Origin: Amycolatopsis sulphurea | GTDB taxonomy: Bacteria; Actinomycetota; Actinomycetes; Mycobacteriales; Pseudonocardiaceae | Reading direction: 5' to 3' | Assembly: GCF_002564045.1 (NCBI RefSeq) | Contig: NZ_PDJK01000002.1 | Span: 1,364,001-1,428,000 of the forward strand | Length of the DNA: 64,000 nucleotides | Part shown: piece after piece, positions 53,790 to 63,540 of the stretch | How positions within the stretch are numbered: the stretch's first letter is position 1 | How the letters are laid out: the number at the start of each line of letters is the position of its first letter | Notes under the pieces: model-generated | What the model was told of the DNA's origin: nothing | The model's database searches: none | Seen by the model: the letters and a program-made list of their open reading frames with translations, nothing else | Made by a program: the position numbers and the translations under genes

Positions 53790-56700
53790 GTGGCACAACC
53801 GACGACGCAGCTGAATGCGACCGAGCAGGACACACTGGTCAAGCAGATCGGGCTGGCCCTGCTGCGCGCCGCCCCGCGCGACTGGCGCAAGGTCTCCGCG
53901 GAGTACCGCGCCGTCGGCAGGTACCACGAGCTGACCGGCGAGATCCGGCTCGAGGACGGCTCCGTGCAGGAGTGGATGGCCACGCACGACATCGCGACGC
54001 TGTTCGGCAAGCTGCGCGCCGGGATGTACCGGGACGGCCGCGGCACCTGGTTCAACGCGCGCTACCAGCTTGATCACCCGTCCAGCTACAACCTCGAATA
54101 CAACCGCGACGAGCCGCAGTGGGACCTCGCGCCGCCGCCGCAGGCCTACTCCGACGAGCTGCGCACGTTCCCGCGCACCGAGGAGAACGTGCCGGAGTGG
54201 CTGATCCGCAGGCTGTCCGGCCTCGGCCCGGAACAGCCCGGCCCGCATTTCCGCATCGCCCGCATCTTCGACACCATCGGCCCGGCGGGGCGTCCGGTGC
54301 TCAACCGCCCCGACCTCGACGTCGCGGAGCAGGACCGGCTGCTGGACTACCTCGACCACGCCCCGGTGGTGGTCCAGGACCGCGGGTACGACATCGACCG
54401 GCTCGCGCAGACCCCGGAGGCCACCGTCCCGGTCGCCTTCCACAGCGACGGCGAGTGGATCTGGCCCGCCGCGGTGAACTTCTACCTGCGCACCTACGGG
54501 GTCTCCCCGGAAGCGGATCTGATCGACCACATCCGCGCCAACGGCTTCCAGCTCCCCCAGGTCGACGAGCCCACCCTGCAGGGCGCGGCCGGGTACCTGA
54601 CCCGGGGCAATCAGCCACCGCAGCAACGCCCCGCGCCGCCCCGGCAGCCCGGTGCCGCGGCGCCGGGCGGACCGGCTCCCGCCGACCAGCACGGTTACGG
54701 CGACGAGTTCGATGGTGGCGGGCGGGAACGTGCCGATCGGCTGAGCGGCCCGGACATGGTGAACGGGCTCAGCGGTCCCGAGGCGATGACCGGGCCTGGT
54801 GGTGCGACCGGGCCGGGCAGGCCGAACGGTGCCGGTGGGCCTGGTCCGGGTGCCCCCGGACGGCCGGGTGAGCATGGTGGTCCTGGCGGCATGAACGGTC
54901 CCGGTGGCATGGGTGGCCAAGGCGGTCCTGGTGGGCCGGTCGGCGCCCAGGCCGGGCCGGACGGTCCGGGTGGGCCGGTGGGCCTCAGCGGACCCGGGCG
55001 GCCGGACGGTCCCGGTCATCAAGGTGGCCCTGGACGGCCAGACAGCCCGGGGGGGCCCGGCGGTTTCGGCGGGCCGGACGGCCCCGGCGGCCACAGTGGA
55101 CCGGGCGGCCTCGGCAACCAAGGCGGACCAGGCGGCCCCAACGGTCCCGGACGGCCGGACGGTCCCGGCGGTCTCGGTGATCAAGGCGGCCACAACGGCC
55201 CCGGGCGAGCGGACGGCCCCGGTCAAGGTGGGCCGGACGGTCCCGGCCTCCAGAGCGGGCCGATCGGCCTCGGCAACCAAGGCGTTCCCGGCGAGCCGAC
55301 CGGCCAAAGTGGACCGGGCGGGCTCAGCGGGCCGGGCGGCCAGAGCGGTCCGGGACGACCGGATGGTCCCGGACGGCAGAGCGGACCCGGCGAGCCGAGC
55401 GGCGCCGGAGCGATCCGCGGCGGGCCGGGTGCTGCCGCAGGGCCGGACGGCCCAGGCGGTGGACCGAGTGATCCCGGCGAGCCGACGAGCCCCAGTGGGC
55501 CCAGGATCCCCGCCGCAGCAGGCGCTCCCGGCGGTGGGCGGCCAGGCCCCGGGCAGGACGACTCCGGGCACGGCGGTATCGCCGCGGCCGCCGCGATCGG
55601 CGGGCTGGCCGCCGCGGGAGTGGCCGCCGGATTCGGCGGACGTTCCGGCGAGGACGCCCCCGGCGCGGAGCAGGACGAGACCGTTGCCGATACGGAGGCC
55701 GGCCACGCGCCGGAGCGCGCGTACAGCGAGCACGGCGCGCAGGCGGCAGACCCGGCCGCCCTCGATGCTGGTCCGGACCAGCATCGCCACGACGACTACG
55801 CCGACGACCACGAAGCGGGCGGACGCCGCACCGAGCCGGACTTCGGCGAGTACGAGGACGGCTACCGGGAACAGGGCGAGCCGTACCACGAGCAGGACCA
55901 GTCCTACCGTGAGCAGGGCCGGCAGTTCCACGAGCAAGATCAGCCCTATCACGAGCAAGAGGTGTACGGCGACGAGTTCGAGGAAAGCTTCGGCGCTGAG
56001 GAGCCCTACTACGAAGAGTCGGGCCGCAACGGCACCCCGCCGGTTCCCGAGGCCGAGCAGACCGCGCTGTACGCGCCGGTAAGCGACACCCCGGACGCTC
56101 CGTACGAGCCCGTCGAGGCGGAGCACCGCGAGGAGCCGGTCCTCTTCACCCACAGCAACGAGCCTGAACAGCACGACGAGCTGTACACGCACGCGGACCG
56201 CGCGCCGGAGCAAGCCGGTTACTCCGACGAGCGGCACGACGACGAGTCCGAGTTCGACTCGGGCCCGCCGACCGCGACGATCATGCCCGGCTCAGAGCTG
56301 CCCGGCGCGGTGCCGGTGGATCAGCCGTTCCCACTCACCCCGGCGTCGCGACCGGAGCCGGAGCCCGGCCCGCGCCAGTCCGGTGGACGGCGAGTGTTGC
56401 GGGAGCTGCCCGCCGAGCCGGCGCTGGCCGATCTGCAGTCCAAATTGGACGAGCTGAACGTGCCTGAGAACGCGTACGGGCTCGGTACGGCCACCGAACG
56501 CGGCTGGAGCGTAGAACAGGTCGGCGAAGGCTGGCGCGTCGGCTGGTACGACGGCGAACTGGTCAACCCCGCGGTGTTCGGCGACGCCGAGGACGCCGCC
56601 GCGTTCATGCTCGGCAAGGTGCTGCTGCACCCGGACGGGCATGTACCCGCCGAGCCGGCCCCGATGCCCGTGCCCATGCCCGTATCGGTGTCGGAGCCCG

Positions 56701-57335
56701 AGACGATCGCCGACGCACCGAAGCCGCCGGTGGTGGCGACTCTGTCGCCGGAGGTGGCCACCGGTTCGTTCCCGATCCGGCCGCGGGAGACCGTGCCGCC
56801 GCAGGAGCAGACCGCCTTCACCCCCGCCGACCAGCTGCTGGCCGACGACGAACCACCCGCCCGGCAGGCGCCGCCGACCGCTCCGCCCACGCAGATCGCC
56901 GCCCCGGTACGCCGGGAACCGCTGCCCCCCGCACCACGGGCGAACGGCGCACGCGCCGCGACCGGCGGTGGTGGCGGGAACCAGTGGCCGATCTCGCCGC
57001 TGGGTGGGGAACCGCCGTTGACCCTGTTCCGTGGCAAGGAGCTGCGGGAGCTGCCCGCGGGCAGTGAACTGGACCGGTTCGGCGGCCCGAACGGCAACCT
57101 GACCTACGCCGCGGGCACGCCGTTCGGGGAACGTTCGCTGGTCCCGGAGTGGATCACCCGCCCCTACCACGTTTACCGGGTGCAGCGTCCGCTGGAGGCT
57201 CTGGCCGGCGTGGCGATCCCCTGGTTCAACCAGCCCGGCGGCGGGTCGGCGTACCTGCTGCCCGCGAGCATCGAGGAACTCGTCGCCGAAGGCGATCTGG
57301 TCGAACTCGATCCGGGCGACCCGCCCATCGACTGA
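53790..57335 (+). CDS. Large TNT-domain (NAD+ glycohydrolase toxin-like) protein
   Basis: A protein of 1181 residues from GTG 53790 (ATG at 53748 is also possible). Residues 1-280 carry two compact domains, the first resembling YezG-like immunity or antitoxin domains ([20 protein letters not shown]). About 305-590 is collagen-like Gly-Pro-rich repeat. About 690-745 is Glu/Gln/Tyr-rich ([19 protein letters not shown]). A small alpha/beta domain follows near 877-950. The end (about 1076-1180) is a TNT domain: [31 protein letters not shown] and [15 protein letters not shown], as in the M. tuberculosis NAD+ glycohydrolase CpnT. No Sec signal and no obvious neighbouring immunity gene. Confidence 0.85.
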   Translation: MAQPTTQLNATEQDTLVKQIGLALLRAAPRDWRKVSAEYRAVGRYHELTGEIRLEDGSVQEWMATHDIATLFGKLRAGMYRDGRGTWFNARYQLDHPSSYNLEYNRDEPQWDLAPPPQAYSDELRTFPRTEENVPEWLIRRLSGLGPEQPGPHFRIARIFDTIGPAGRPVLNRPDLDVAEQDRLLDYLDHAPVVVQDRGYDIDRLAQTPEATVPVAFHSDGEWIWPAAVNFYLRTYGVSPEADLIDHIRANGFQLPQVDEPTLQGAAGYLTRGNQPPQQRPAPPRQPGAAAPGGPAPADQHGYGDEFDGGGRERADRLSGPDMVNGLSGPEAMTGPGGATGPGRPNGAGGPGPGAPGRPGEHGGPGGMNGPGGMGGQGGPGGPVGAQAGPDGPGGPVGLSGPGRPDGPGHQGGPGRPDSPGGPGGFGGPDGPGGHSGPGGLGNQGGPGGPNGPGRPDGPGGLGDQGGHNGPGRADGPGQGGPDGPGLQSGPIGLGNQGVPGEPTGQSGPGGLSGPGGQSGPGRPDGPGRQSGPGEPSGAGAIRGGPGAAAGPDGPGGGPSDPGEPTSPSGPRIPAAAGAPGGGRPGPGQDDSGHGGIAAAAAIGGLAAAGVAAGFGGRSGEDAPGAEQDETVADTEAGHAPERAYSEHGAQAADPAALDAGPDQHRHDDYADDHEAGGRRTEPDFGEYEDGYREQGEPYHEQDQSYREQGRQFHEQDQPYHEQEVYGDEFEESFGAEEPYYEESGRNGTPPVPEAEQTALYAPVSDTPDAPYEPVEAEHREEPVLFTHSNEPEQHDELYTHADRAPEQAGYSDERHDDESEFDSGPPTATIMPGSELPGAVPVDQPFPLTPASRPEPEPGPRQSGGRRVLRELPAEPALADLQSKLDELNVPENAYGLGTATERGWSVEQVGEGWRVGWYDGELVNPAVFGDAEDAAAFMLGKVLLHPDGHVPAEPAPMPVPMPVSVSEPETIADAPKPPVVATLSPEVATGSFPIRPRETVPPQEQTAFTPADQLLADDEPPARQAPPTAPPTQIAAPVRREPLPPAPRANGARAATGGGGGNQWPISPLGGEPPLTLFRGKELRELPAGSELDRFGGPNGNLTYAAGTPFGERSLVPEWITRPYHVYRVQRPLEALAGVAIPWFNQPGGGSAYLLPASIEELVAEGDLVELDPGDPPID

Positions 57336-57381
57336 CCACCTTCACTCCGGGCGACCCGCCCATCGACTGACCACCTTCACT
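57312..57381. repeat. 35-bp perfect tandem duplication across the stop codon
   Basis: A 35-base unit covering the last seven codons, the TGA and the next 13 bases of the TNT gene is repeated once in tandem (57312-57346 and 57347-57381). The protein ends at the first stop, so the copy is silent. Confidence 0.95.
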
Positions 57382-57395
57382 ACGACGCCAGCGGC

Positions 57396-57448
57396 GCTGT
57401 GAAGGGCCCCTTCACGGACTCAGAGTCCGTGAAGGGGCCCTTCACAGC
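57396..57448. terminator. GTGAAGGGG palindrome, copy 11 (arms swapped)
   Basis: Left arm GTGAAGGGCCCCTTCAC, centre GGACTC-A-GAGTCC, right arm GTGAAGGGGCCCTTCAC, the reverse arrangement to the other copies but still a perfect hairpin. It lies between the convergent TNT gene and pentapeptide gene. Confidence 0.75.
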
Positions 57449-57515
57449 CTGTCAAGCTAGGTAGCAGGCTTGACGGACACCAGCCAGCGCGCACTGTCCA
57501 CTCGCCTTGGGCCGG

Positions 57516-58103
57516 CTACTTCACCACCAGGCCGTGCGCCGCGGCGAATCCGGCGGCCAGGTCGAGGTCCACGCGGGCGTCGCGGAGGTCGGCCTGGCGC
57601 AGGCCGTTCGCGTCGATCAGCGCGCCCCGCAGGTCGGCACCGGAGAGTTTCGTGCCGATCATCCGGGCGCCGGTCAGATCGGTCCCGCGCAGGTCGGAAT
57701 CCGTCAAGTCGGCCTCGGTCAGGTTCGCTTCCCGCAGTCGCAGTCCGGAGAGGTCCAGTTTTCGCAGCCGCCCGCGGGCGAACGCGGCCAGGGACAGATC
57801 GCATTCGGTGAGTGCGATCCCGGTGAATCGGCAGTCCACAAAGGACGAACCGAGCAGGGAGCACGCCGACCATCGGCTCTGCGCGAGCACGGCGCGGTCG
57901 AAGGTGCAGGAGCGGAACGCGGAGGCGTCGTGCCGGGAGCGCGCCAGGTCGGCCTTCGTGAAGTCGCAGCCGTCGAACGTGCAGCCCCTGATGCGCACGT
58001 CCCGCAGGTCCGCCTCGGTGAAGTCGCAGCCGGTGAACTGGCGTTTTTCCCACCACTGCCCGGAAAGTTGCGCCTCGCGGTAGTCCTCGCCGGTCTCGGT
58101 CAC
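57516..58103 (-). CDS. Pentapeptide-repeat protein
   Basis: A protein of 195 residues, GTG start. Repeats of the A(D/N)LxX type fill most of it: FTEADLRDVRI, FTKADLARSRH, LREANLTEADLTDSDLRGTD and LSGADLRGALIDANGLRQAD. It should form a right-handed beta-helix. Some such proteins mimic DNA and protect gyrase (MfpA, Qnr); others have no known role. It has two long loops with Cys/Phe-rich FRSCTFDRAV. Convergent with the TNT gene; nothing links it functionally. Confidence 0.88.
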   Translation of the reverse strand: MTETGEDYREAQLSGQWWEKRQFTGCDFTEADLRDVRIRGCTFDGCDFTKADLARSRHDASAFRSCTFDRAVLAQSRWSACSLLGSSFVDCRFTGIALTECDLSLAAFARGRLRKLDLSGLRLREANLTEADLTDSDLRGTDLTGARMIGTKLSGADLRGALIDANGLRQADLRDARVDLDLAAGFAAAHGLVVK

Positions 58104-58158
58104 CCGGACAGGATGACATCCGCGTGGCGCCGGCCGGTGCGACGGGGGACGGTTGGGC

Positions 58159-61100
58159 TCACCGGAAGTCCCGGGATCTCAGGGTGACCCGCATCGGCAG
58201 CGGCTCCAGCTTGAGTGCCCGCACGCTCGCCACGCCGTCGGCCGATTCGAGCACCCCCCGGACCAGCAGCGCCGGACTGGCCCTGGCGATCCGGTGGAAC
58301 CGCTGCCACAGGCCGAGTGTGCAGATCACGTTGACCATACCGGTCTCGTCCTCCAGGTTGAGGAACGTGATCCCACCCGCGGTCGCCGGACGCTGGCGGT
58401 GCGTGACCGCGCCGCCGACGAGCACTTGCACGCCGTCGGGCAGCGAAAGCAGCCGGTCGGCGGTGACCACCCCGAGCGCGTCCAGCCGGTCGCGGATGAA
58501 CTCGGTCGGGAAGTGCTCCGGCGAGATCCCGGTGGCCCACACGTCGGCGGCGGCGACGTCGAGCCCGTCCATGCCCGGCAGCATCGGCGCGTCGACTCCG
58601 GTCCCGGTGCCGGGTAGCTTCTCCGGCCGGTCCTGCGCCACCGCACCCGCCGACCACAGCGCCTGCCGCCGGTCGGGCACCAGCGCACTGAACGCGCCCG
58701 CGGTCGCCAGCGCCTCCAGCTGCGGTGTGGTGAGCCGCACCCGGCGGCCGAGATCGGACATGCTCTCGTACGGGCCGTTCGCGACGCGCTCGGTCACGAT
58801 CTGCTCCGCGAGCGTCTCGCCGACCGTGCGGACGGTGCCGAGACCGTTCCGCACGGCGTGCAGCTTTCCTTTGTCCGGCAACGGTTCCAGCGTGGCATAT
58901 GCCAGGCTGCGGTTGATGTCCGGGCCGAGCACGGTGACCCCGTGCCGTCGCGCGTCGGCCACCAGCGATTGCGGTGAGTAGAAACCCATCGGCTGCGCGC
59001 GCAACAGCCCCGCACAAAACGCATCCGGGTGGTAGTGCTTGAAATACGCACTCGAAAACACCAGATGCGCGAAGCTCAACGCGTGGCTTTCCGGGAAACC
59101 GAAATTCGCGAACGCCTTGAGCTTGTGGAAGATCTTCTCCGCCAGCTCCGGCTTCACCCCGTTCGCCACCGCACCGTCGAGGAACCGCTGCCGGAGCCGG
59201 GCCATCTTCCGCTCCGACCGCTTCGATCCCATGGCGTGCCGCAGCTGATCGGCCTCCGCGGCGGTGAAATCCGCGACATCCTGGGAGATCTGCATCATCT
59301 GTTCCTGGAACAGCGGCACGCCCAGCGTTCTGTCCAATGCCTTCTTCAGCAGTGGATGGTCGTGCTCCCACTCCTCCCGCCCCTGCTTGCGGCGAATATA
59401 GGGATGCACCGAACCACCTTGGATCGGACCGGGCCGGATCAACGCGACCTCCACCGCCAGATCGTAGAAGCTCTTCGGCCGCAGCCGGGGCAAGGTGGCC
59501 AGCTGCGCCCGGCTCTCCACCTGGAACACGCCGATCGCGTCGGCCCGGCACAGCATTTCGTAGATCCGCGCATCGGTGAGGTCCAATTCGGCGAGGTCGA
59601 TCTTCTCGTCCTTGTATTCGTAGACCAGATCCATCATGTAGTGCAGCGCGGAAAGCATGCCGAGCCCCAGCAGATCGAATTTCACCAGCCCGACCGTGGC
59701 ACAGTCCTCCTTCTCCCATTGCAGGACACTGCGGTCGGCCATCCGCGCCCATTCCACCGGGCACACCTGGCTCACCGGCTCGCGGCACAGCACCATGCCG
59801 CCGGAGTGGATGCCGAGGTGACGCGGGAAGTCCTCCAGCGCGAACGCGAGCTGCACGACGTCCTCGGGGATATCGTGATCGTGGTCCTTTTCCGTGCTGC
59901 GCAAGGCACCCCAGCGGTCGATCTGCTTGCTCCACGCATCCTGCTGGCCGGGCGAGTAGCCGAGCGCGCGGGCGGCGTCCCGGATCGCCGAGCGGGCGCG
60001 GTAGGTGATCACGTTGGCGACCTGCGCGGCATTGAGCCTGCCATGCTTGCGGTAGACGTGCTGGATCACCTCCTCCCGACGGTCGGATTCGATGTCGAGG
60101 TCGATGTCCGGATAGCCGTCCCGCTCCGGGGCGAGGAACCGCTCGAAGAGCAGGTGATATTTCATCGGGTCGACGTTCGTGATCCCCAGCGCGTAGCAGA
60201 CCGCCGAGTTGGCCGCGGATCCCCTGCCCTGGCACAGGATATTATTCCTGCGACAGAACCGCGAGATTTCCCAGACGATCAGGAAATACCCGGGGAACTC
60301 CTTTTCCTCGATGATCTTCATCTCATGTTGGATCTGGCGCCACACGTCGCCGGTCAGGTCTTTTGTCCCGTAACGCTTCCGGAACCCTTTCTTGACCCGG
60401 TACCGCAGATAACTGGCCTCGGTCTCCCCCTCGGGCACGTCGTAGGGCGGCAACTCCGGACGGACCAGCTCCAGCTGAAAAGCGCATTCCATACCCAGCA
60501 GCGCGGACCGTTGCACCGCGCCCGGGTAACGCCGGAAGATCTCCGCCATTTCGTTGCCGGAACGCAGGAACGCGGTCCCGTCACTGGGCAGCCAGCCCTC
60601 CAGATCGTCGATACTGCGTCGCGCCCGGATGGCCGCGACTGCGTCGGCGAGCCTGCCGCGTTCGGGACGTGCGTAATGCGCGGCAGTGGTGGCGATGGTC
60701 GGCAGGTGAAGCTCGTCGGCCAACTCGGCGAGCAGGTCGTTGTGCGTGCTGTCGAGTGGCTGGCCGTGGTCGATCAGCTCGACGTACACCTGGTCGCGGC
60801 CGAAGAGATCGACGAGCCGGCGTAGCTCGGCGAGCGCCGCATCCGGACCTTCCCGCACCAGCGCCGAACGTACGGAACCCTTGCGGCATCCGGTAAGCAC
60901 GGCGCACTGCCCCGCGGTCTCCTCGGCAACCGCGGCCAGATCGTAGATCGGACGGCCCTTCTCCGCGCGTTCCCCGACCGGCCCGTCACCGTCGCAGCCA
61001 TGCAGCTGGCCGGCGGTGATCGCGCGGCACAGGCTCCGGTAGCCGTCCCGACCGCGGGCCAGTAGCAGCAGATGCTCCCCCTCCGGGTCGGCGACACCGT

Positions 61101-61497
61101 TCTGTGGCTGGGAAAGCCCGAAGCTCAGCTCCGTGCCGAACACCGTGGCGATGCCGAGTTCCTTCGCCGCTTCGGCGAACCGGACCACGCCGTACATTCC
61201 GTCGTGATCGGTGAGCGCGATCGCGTCGAGCCGCAGCCGCGCGGCCTCCTCCACCAGTTCCTCGGGATTGCTCACCCCGTCGAGAAAGCTGAACGTGGAA
61301 TGACAGTGCAACTCGGCGTAAGCCACCCGCGGCGGAGCCTCGAAATCGCTCTGCGGCGCCGGCACATCGGCGGGCCGCCGGTACTCCGCGCGTTTACGCC
61401 CCCAGGCCGGGCTGTCCCCGTGATCACCGGGCGGCAGCCCGCCCGCCAAGGACCGGGCGAGATCCTTCCACGGAACCGGCGGATTGCTCCAGCTCAT
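58159..61497 (-). CDS. dnaE2: Error-prone DNA polymerase III alpha subunit
   Basis: A protein of 1112 residues, DnaE2 type. It starts MSWSNPPVPWKDLARSLAG, the usual N-terminus. The PHP domain follows (YAELHCHSTFSFLDG, ALTDHDGMYG), then the polymerase domain with catalytic aspartates in GYPDIDLDIESDRR and QGRGSAANS, and an OB domain near the end (GGITFLNLEDETGMVNVI). It synthesises across damaged DNA and causes SOS mutagenesis with ImuA' and ImuB. It lies 37 bases after imuB and lacks the tau and beta contacts of DnaE1. Start ATG follows GGGGGTGTTCCGGG. Confidence 0.95.
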   Translation of the reverse strand: MSWSNPPVPWKDLARSLAGGLPPGDHGDSPAWGRKRAEYRRPADVPAPQSDFEAPPRVAYAELHCHSTFSFLDGVSNPEELVEEAARLRLDAIALTDHDGMYGVVRFAEAAKELGIATVFGTELSFGLSQPQNGVADPEGEHLLLLARGRDGYRSLCRAITAGQLHGCDGDGPVGERAEKGRPIYDLAAVAEETAGQCAVLTGCRKGSVRSALVREGPDAALAELRRLVDLFGRDQVYVELIDHGQPLDSTHNDLLAELADELHLPTIATTAAHYARPERGRLADAVAAIRARRSIDDLEGWLPSDGTAFLRSGNEMAEIFRRYPGAVQRSALLGMECAFQLELVRPELPPYDVPEGETEASYLRYRVKKGFRKRYGTKDLTGDVWRQIQHEMKIIEEKEFPGYFLIVWEISRFCRRNNILCQGRGSAANSAVCYALGITNVDPMKYHLLFERFLAPERDGYPDIDLDIESDRREEVIQHVYRKHGRLNAAQVANVITYRARSAIRDAARALGYSPGQQDAWSKQIDRWGALRSTEKDHDHDIPEDVVQLAFALEDFPRHLGIHSGGMVLCREPVSQVCPVEWARMADRSVLQWEKEDCATVGLVKFDLLGLGMLSALHYMMDLVYEYKDEKIDLAELDLTDARIYEMLCRADAIGVFQVESRAQLATLPRLRPKSFYDLAVEVALIRPGPIQGGSVHPYIRRKQGREEWEHDHPLLKKALDRTLGVPLFQEQMMQISQDVADFTAAEADQLRHAMGSKRSERKMARLRQRFLDGAVANGVKPELAEKIFHKLKAFANFGFPESHALSFAHLVFSSAYFKHYHPDAFCAGLLRAQPMGFYSPQSLVADARRHGVTVLGPDINRSLAYATLEPLPDKGKLHAVRNGLGTVRTVGETLAEQIVTERVANGPYESMSDLGRRVRLTTPQLEALATAGAFSALVPDRRQALWSAGAVAQDRPEKLPGTGTGVDAPMLPGMDGLDVAAADVWATGISPEHFPTEFIRDRLDALGVVTADRLLSLPDGVQVLVGGAVTHRQRPATAGGITFLNLEDETGMVNVICTLGLWQRFHRIARASPALLVRGVLESADGVASVRALKLEPLPMRVTLRSRDFR

Positions 61498-61534
61498 CCC
61501 GGAACACCCCCCGCCCTCGAAACCGGCCCGGCCA

Positions 61535-63142
61535 TCAGTCGTACCGCCCTTCCACCATCCACTGTGGACTTTCCGTGCCCGAGCACAGTGCGAGCACCGC
61601 TTCCGGAGGTGCGTCTCCTTCGCCGCCGAGCAGGAGTTGCAGCCGGGCTTGGTGCGGGCCGGTGGCGCGGCGGCCCGAGGTGACCGGCCAAGGCCCGGCC
61701 CATGCGGTGATCCGGCGCGGCGGCCCACCTGCCACGCGGAGCCGATGTGGCGGTGCGGTGAGCCGTTTGCGGGACGTGCAGCCGACCGGGCGGCCCTGCT
61801 CGTCTTCGACCTGGACCGGCAGCGGCGGATCGAGCACCGTCGCCGGGGACGGCGAAGGCAGCCTGCCCGGCCAGGTGGCCTCCGGTGGGGTGACCGGTTC
61901 CCGCGAATCGCCCCACGGCACGAGCCGGATGCGGGCCGCGGGATCCCGGCCGCCGTCGAACAACGGGGTGCACACCCCGTCCGGGCCGAGCAGACCCTGT
62001 ACCCGGGCGAACGCGCGGCCGGCCCGTTCAGTGGCCTCGTCCGGGTCGGCGCCCGAGGCGGGATCGCCGCCCCGCCACAGCCCGAGTTGCAGCGAACGGC
62101 CTTCGACCGTCTCCTCCGGTACCAGCTGTAACCGGGTGACCCCGGCGCTGGGCCGGGCGCCGGGCGCGGCCTGCAGCCAGCCTTCGCACTGCCAGCGCAC
62201 CCGGTCGGCGACTCCTTGCGGGGTAAGGGGTTCCGCGCAGCGCCAGACCCGCCCGAGCTGTTCACCGTGCTCGGTGGTGGCGTAGACGCCGAGCCGGGTG
62301 CAGGCCAGCCCGCGGGCGGCGAGCGTAGCGTGGAACCGGGCGCCGAGGCTCTTGGCGAGGAATGCGGCCACATCCACCCGGGCGAGCGGCGGATCGAACG
62401 CTTCGGTGAGCGAAAGCTCCGGCGGCGGACGGCGGCGCAGCGGCGGCCGGTCGGACCGGCCACGAGCCAGCCGATGGGCGAGCACGCCGTCCCGGCCGAA
62501 CCGTGCGGTCACATCCCGCTCGCCGAGTGCGGCGAACGCACCAAGCGTGCGCAAGCCGAGCCGGACGAGCAGGCCGACCAGCTCCGCCCGGTCGGCGCCA
62601 GGCTGGTCCAGCTCGGTGATCGGCAGCGTGGCGAGGAATTCCGCCGCCTGCCCCGGTTCGACGAACACCCCACGGCGGGCCGCGAGGATGGCCGCGAACA
62701 GTCCTTCGGACACCCCGATCTGGCATTCCACCCCAGCGTCCGCGGCGACCCGGTCCAGCAGCCGCTCCGCGAGCCTGTGCTCCCCACCGTAGTAGCCCGC
62801 CGCCCCCGCGACGGGCACCGCGAGCAGCCCCGGCCGTACCACTTCCAGCCCGACGACCAGATCTTCCACGGCCTGCGCAACATTCTCGAACAACCGCGCG
62901 TCCCGTCCGCCGTCCGCGGCGAAGACAGCCAGCCCGGGACACCGCGACTCCGCCTCCCGCCTCCGCAGGCCACGGCGCACCCCGCCCGCGCGTGCCGCTT
63001 CGGTGCACGCGACCACCCGGTTCGCCGAGAACACCGCAGCAGGCCCGGCCGGCGCCGCACCAGCCACGGCGATGGCAGCCACCGCGGGCCAGTCGGGACA
63101 CCAGACCACGAGCATCCGCGCCGGTTCGTTCCGCGCCGTCAT
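61535..63142 (-). CDS. imuB: ImuB, Y-family-like polymerase scaffold
   Basis: A protein of 535 residues. The Y-family layout is visible (MLVVWCPDWPAVAAIAVAGA, VGLEVVRPGLLAVPVAGAAG, GQAAEFLATLPITEL with HhH segment), but the acidic catalytic residues of true Y polymerases are replaced: PDWPAV where DFxxFF is usual and PVAGAAG where the second Asp-Glu pair would be, as in known ImuB. The long C-terminal part binds the clamp and partners in mycobacteria. GGAAG lies eight bases before the ATG. The gap to imuA' is enlarged by tandem duplication. Confidence 0.9.
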   Translation of the reverse strand: MTARNEPARMLVVWCPDWPAVAAIAVAGAAPAGPAAVFSANRVVACTEAARAGGVRRGLRRREAESRCPGLAVFAADGGRDARLFENVAQAVEDLVVGLEVVRPGLLAVPVAGAAGYYGGEHRLAERLLDRVAADAGVECQIGVSEGLFAAILAARRGVFVEPGQAAEFLATLPITELDQPGADRAELVGLLVRLGLRTLGAFAALGERDVTARFGRDGVLAHRLARGRSDRPPLRRRPPPELSLTEAFDPPLARVDVAAFLAKSLGARFHATLAARGLACTRLGVYATTEHGEQLGRVWRCAEPLTPQGVADRVRWQCEGWLQAAPGARPSAGVTRLQLVPEETVEGRSLQLGLWRGGDPASGADPDEATERAGRAFARVQGLLGPDGVCTPLFDGGRDPAARIRLVPWGDSREPVTPPEATWPGRLPSPSPATVLDPPLPVQVEDEQGRPVGCTSRKRLTAPPHRLRVAGGPPRRITAWAGPWPVTSGRRATGPHQARLQLLLGGEGDAPPEAVLALCSGTESPQWMVEGRYD

Positions 63143-63540
63143 CCGGCGGCTTCCGCTTCGCGTCGAACGGCTTCCCCTGAGCGCACGACGCACCCTCGAT
63201 GCCCAGGCAGCAGCACCGAAACCGGATACGGCCACGCAGTCATCCAGCAGCCTCCCCTTCACACCGAACGGAACGCACGACACACCCCCGCGACCCGAGC
63301 AGCAACACCAAAACCGAACACGGCCACACAGTCATCCAGCAGCCTCCCCTTCACACCGAACGGACTCCCCGCCGCGCACGACGTACCCCCACGCGACCCG
63401 AGCAGCAGCACCAAAACCGAACACGGCCACACAGTCATCCGGCAACCTCCGCTTCATCCCGAACGGATCCCCCGCAACGCACAGCACACCCCCGCGGCCC
63501 GGGCAGCAGCACAGAGGCCGAACGCGGCCGCGCCGCCGCA
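63139..63540. repeat. Four tandem copies (92-103 bp) of the imuA' 3' end / imuB junction
   Basis: Units 63436-63540, 63333-63435, 63241-63332 and 63140-63240 are about 75-90 percent alike by eye. On the minus strand each begins with text like GCCGTGTTCGG...GTGCTGCTGC and ends with GGATGAC. The first (63436-63540) is the coding end of imuA' (SASVLLPGPRGCAVRCGG, VRDEAEVAG, stop); the last ends at the real imuB ATG. Each junction keeps ATGA, so the ancestral imuA' stop and imuB start probably overlapped by four bases. Spacings of 103, 92 and 101 bases put none of the extra ATGs in frame with imuB. Confidence 0.85.

Noticed and set aside
53661..56237. An 858-codon minus-strand frame opposite the TNT gene
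   Set aside because: Mirror of the Gly-Pro-rich repeat; no independent motifs or ribosome site.
63143..63434. A separate small gene in the imuA'-imuB gap
   Set aside because: Short frames there are readings of the duplicated imuA' end in other phases and all stop before imuB.
63139..63540. CRISPR-like array
   Set aside because: The four units are about 100 bases, contiguous and degenerate, and derive from the imuA' coding end; there are no spacers.
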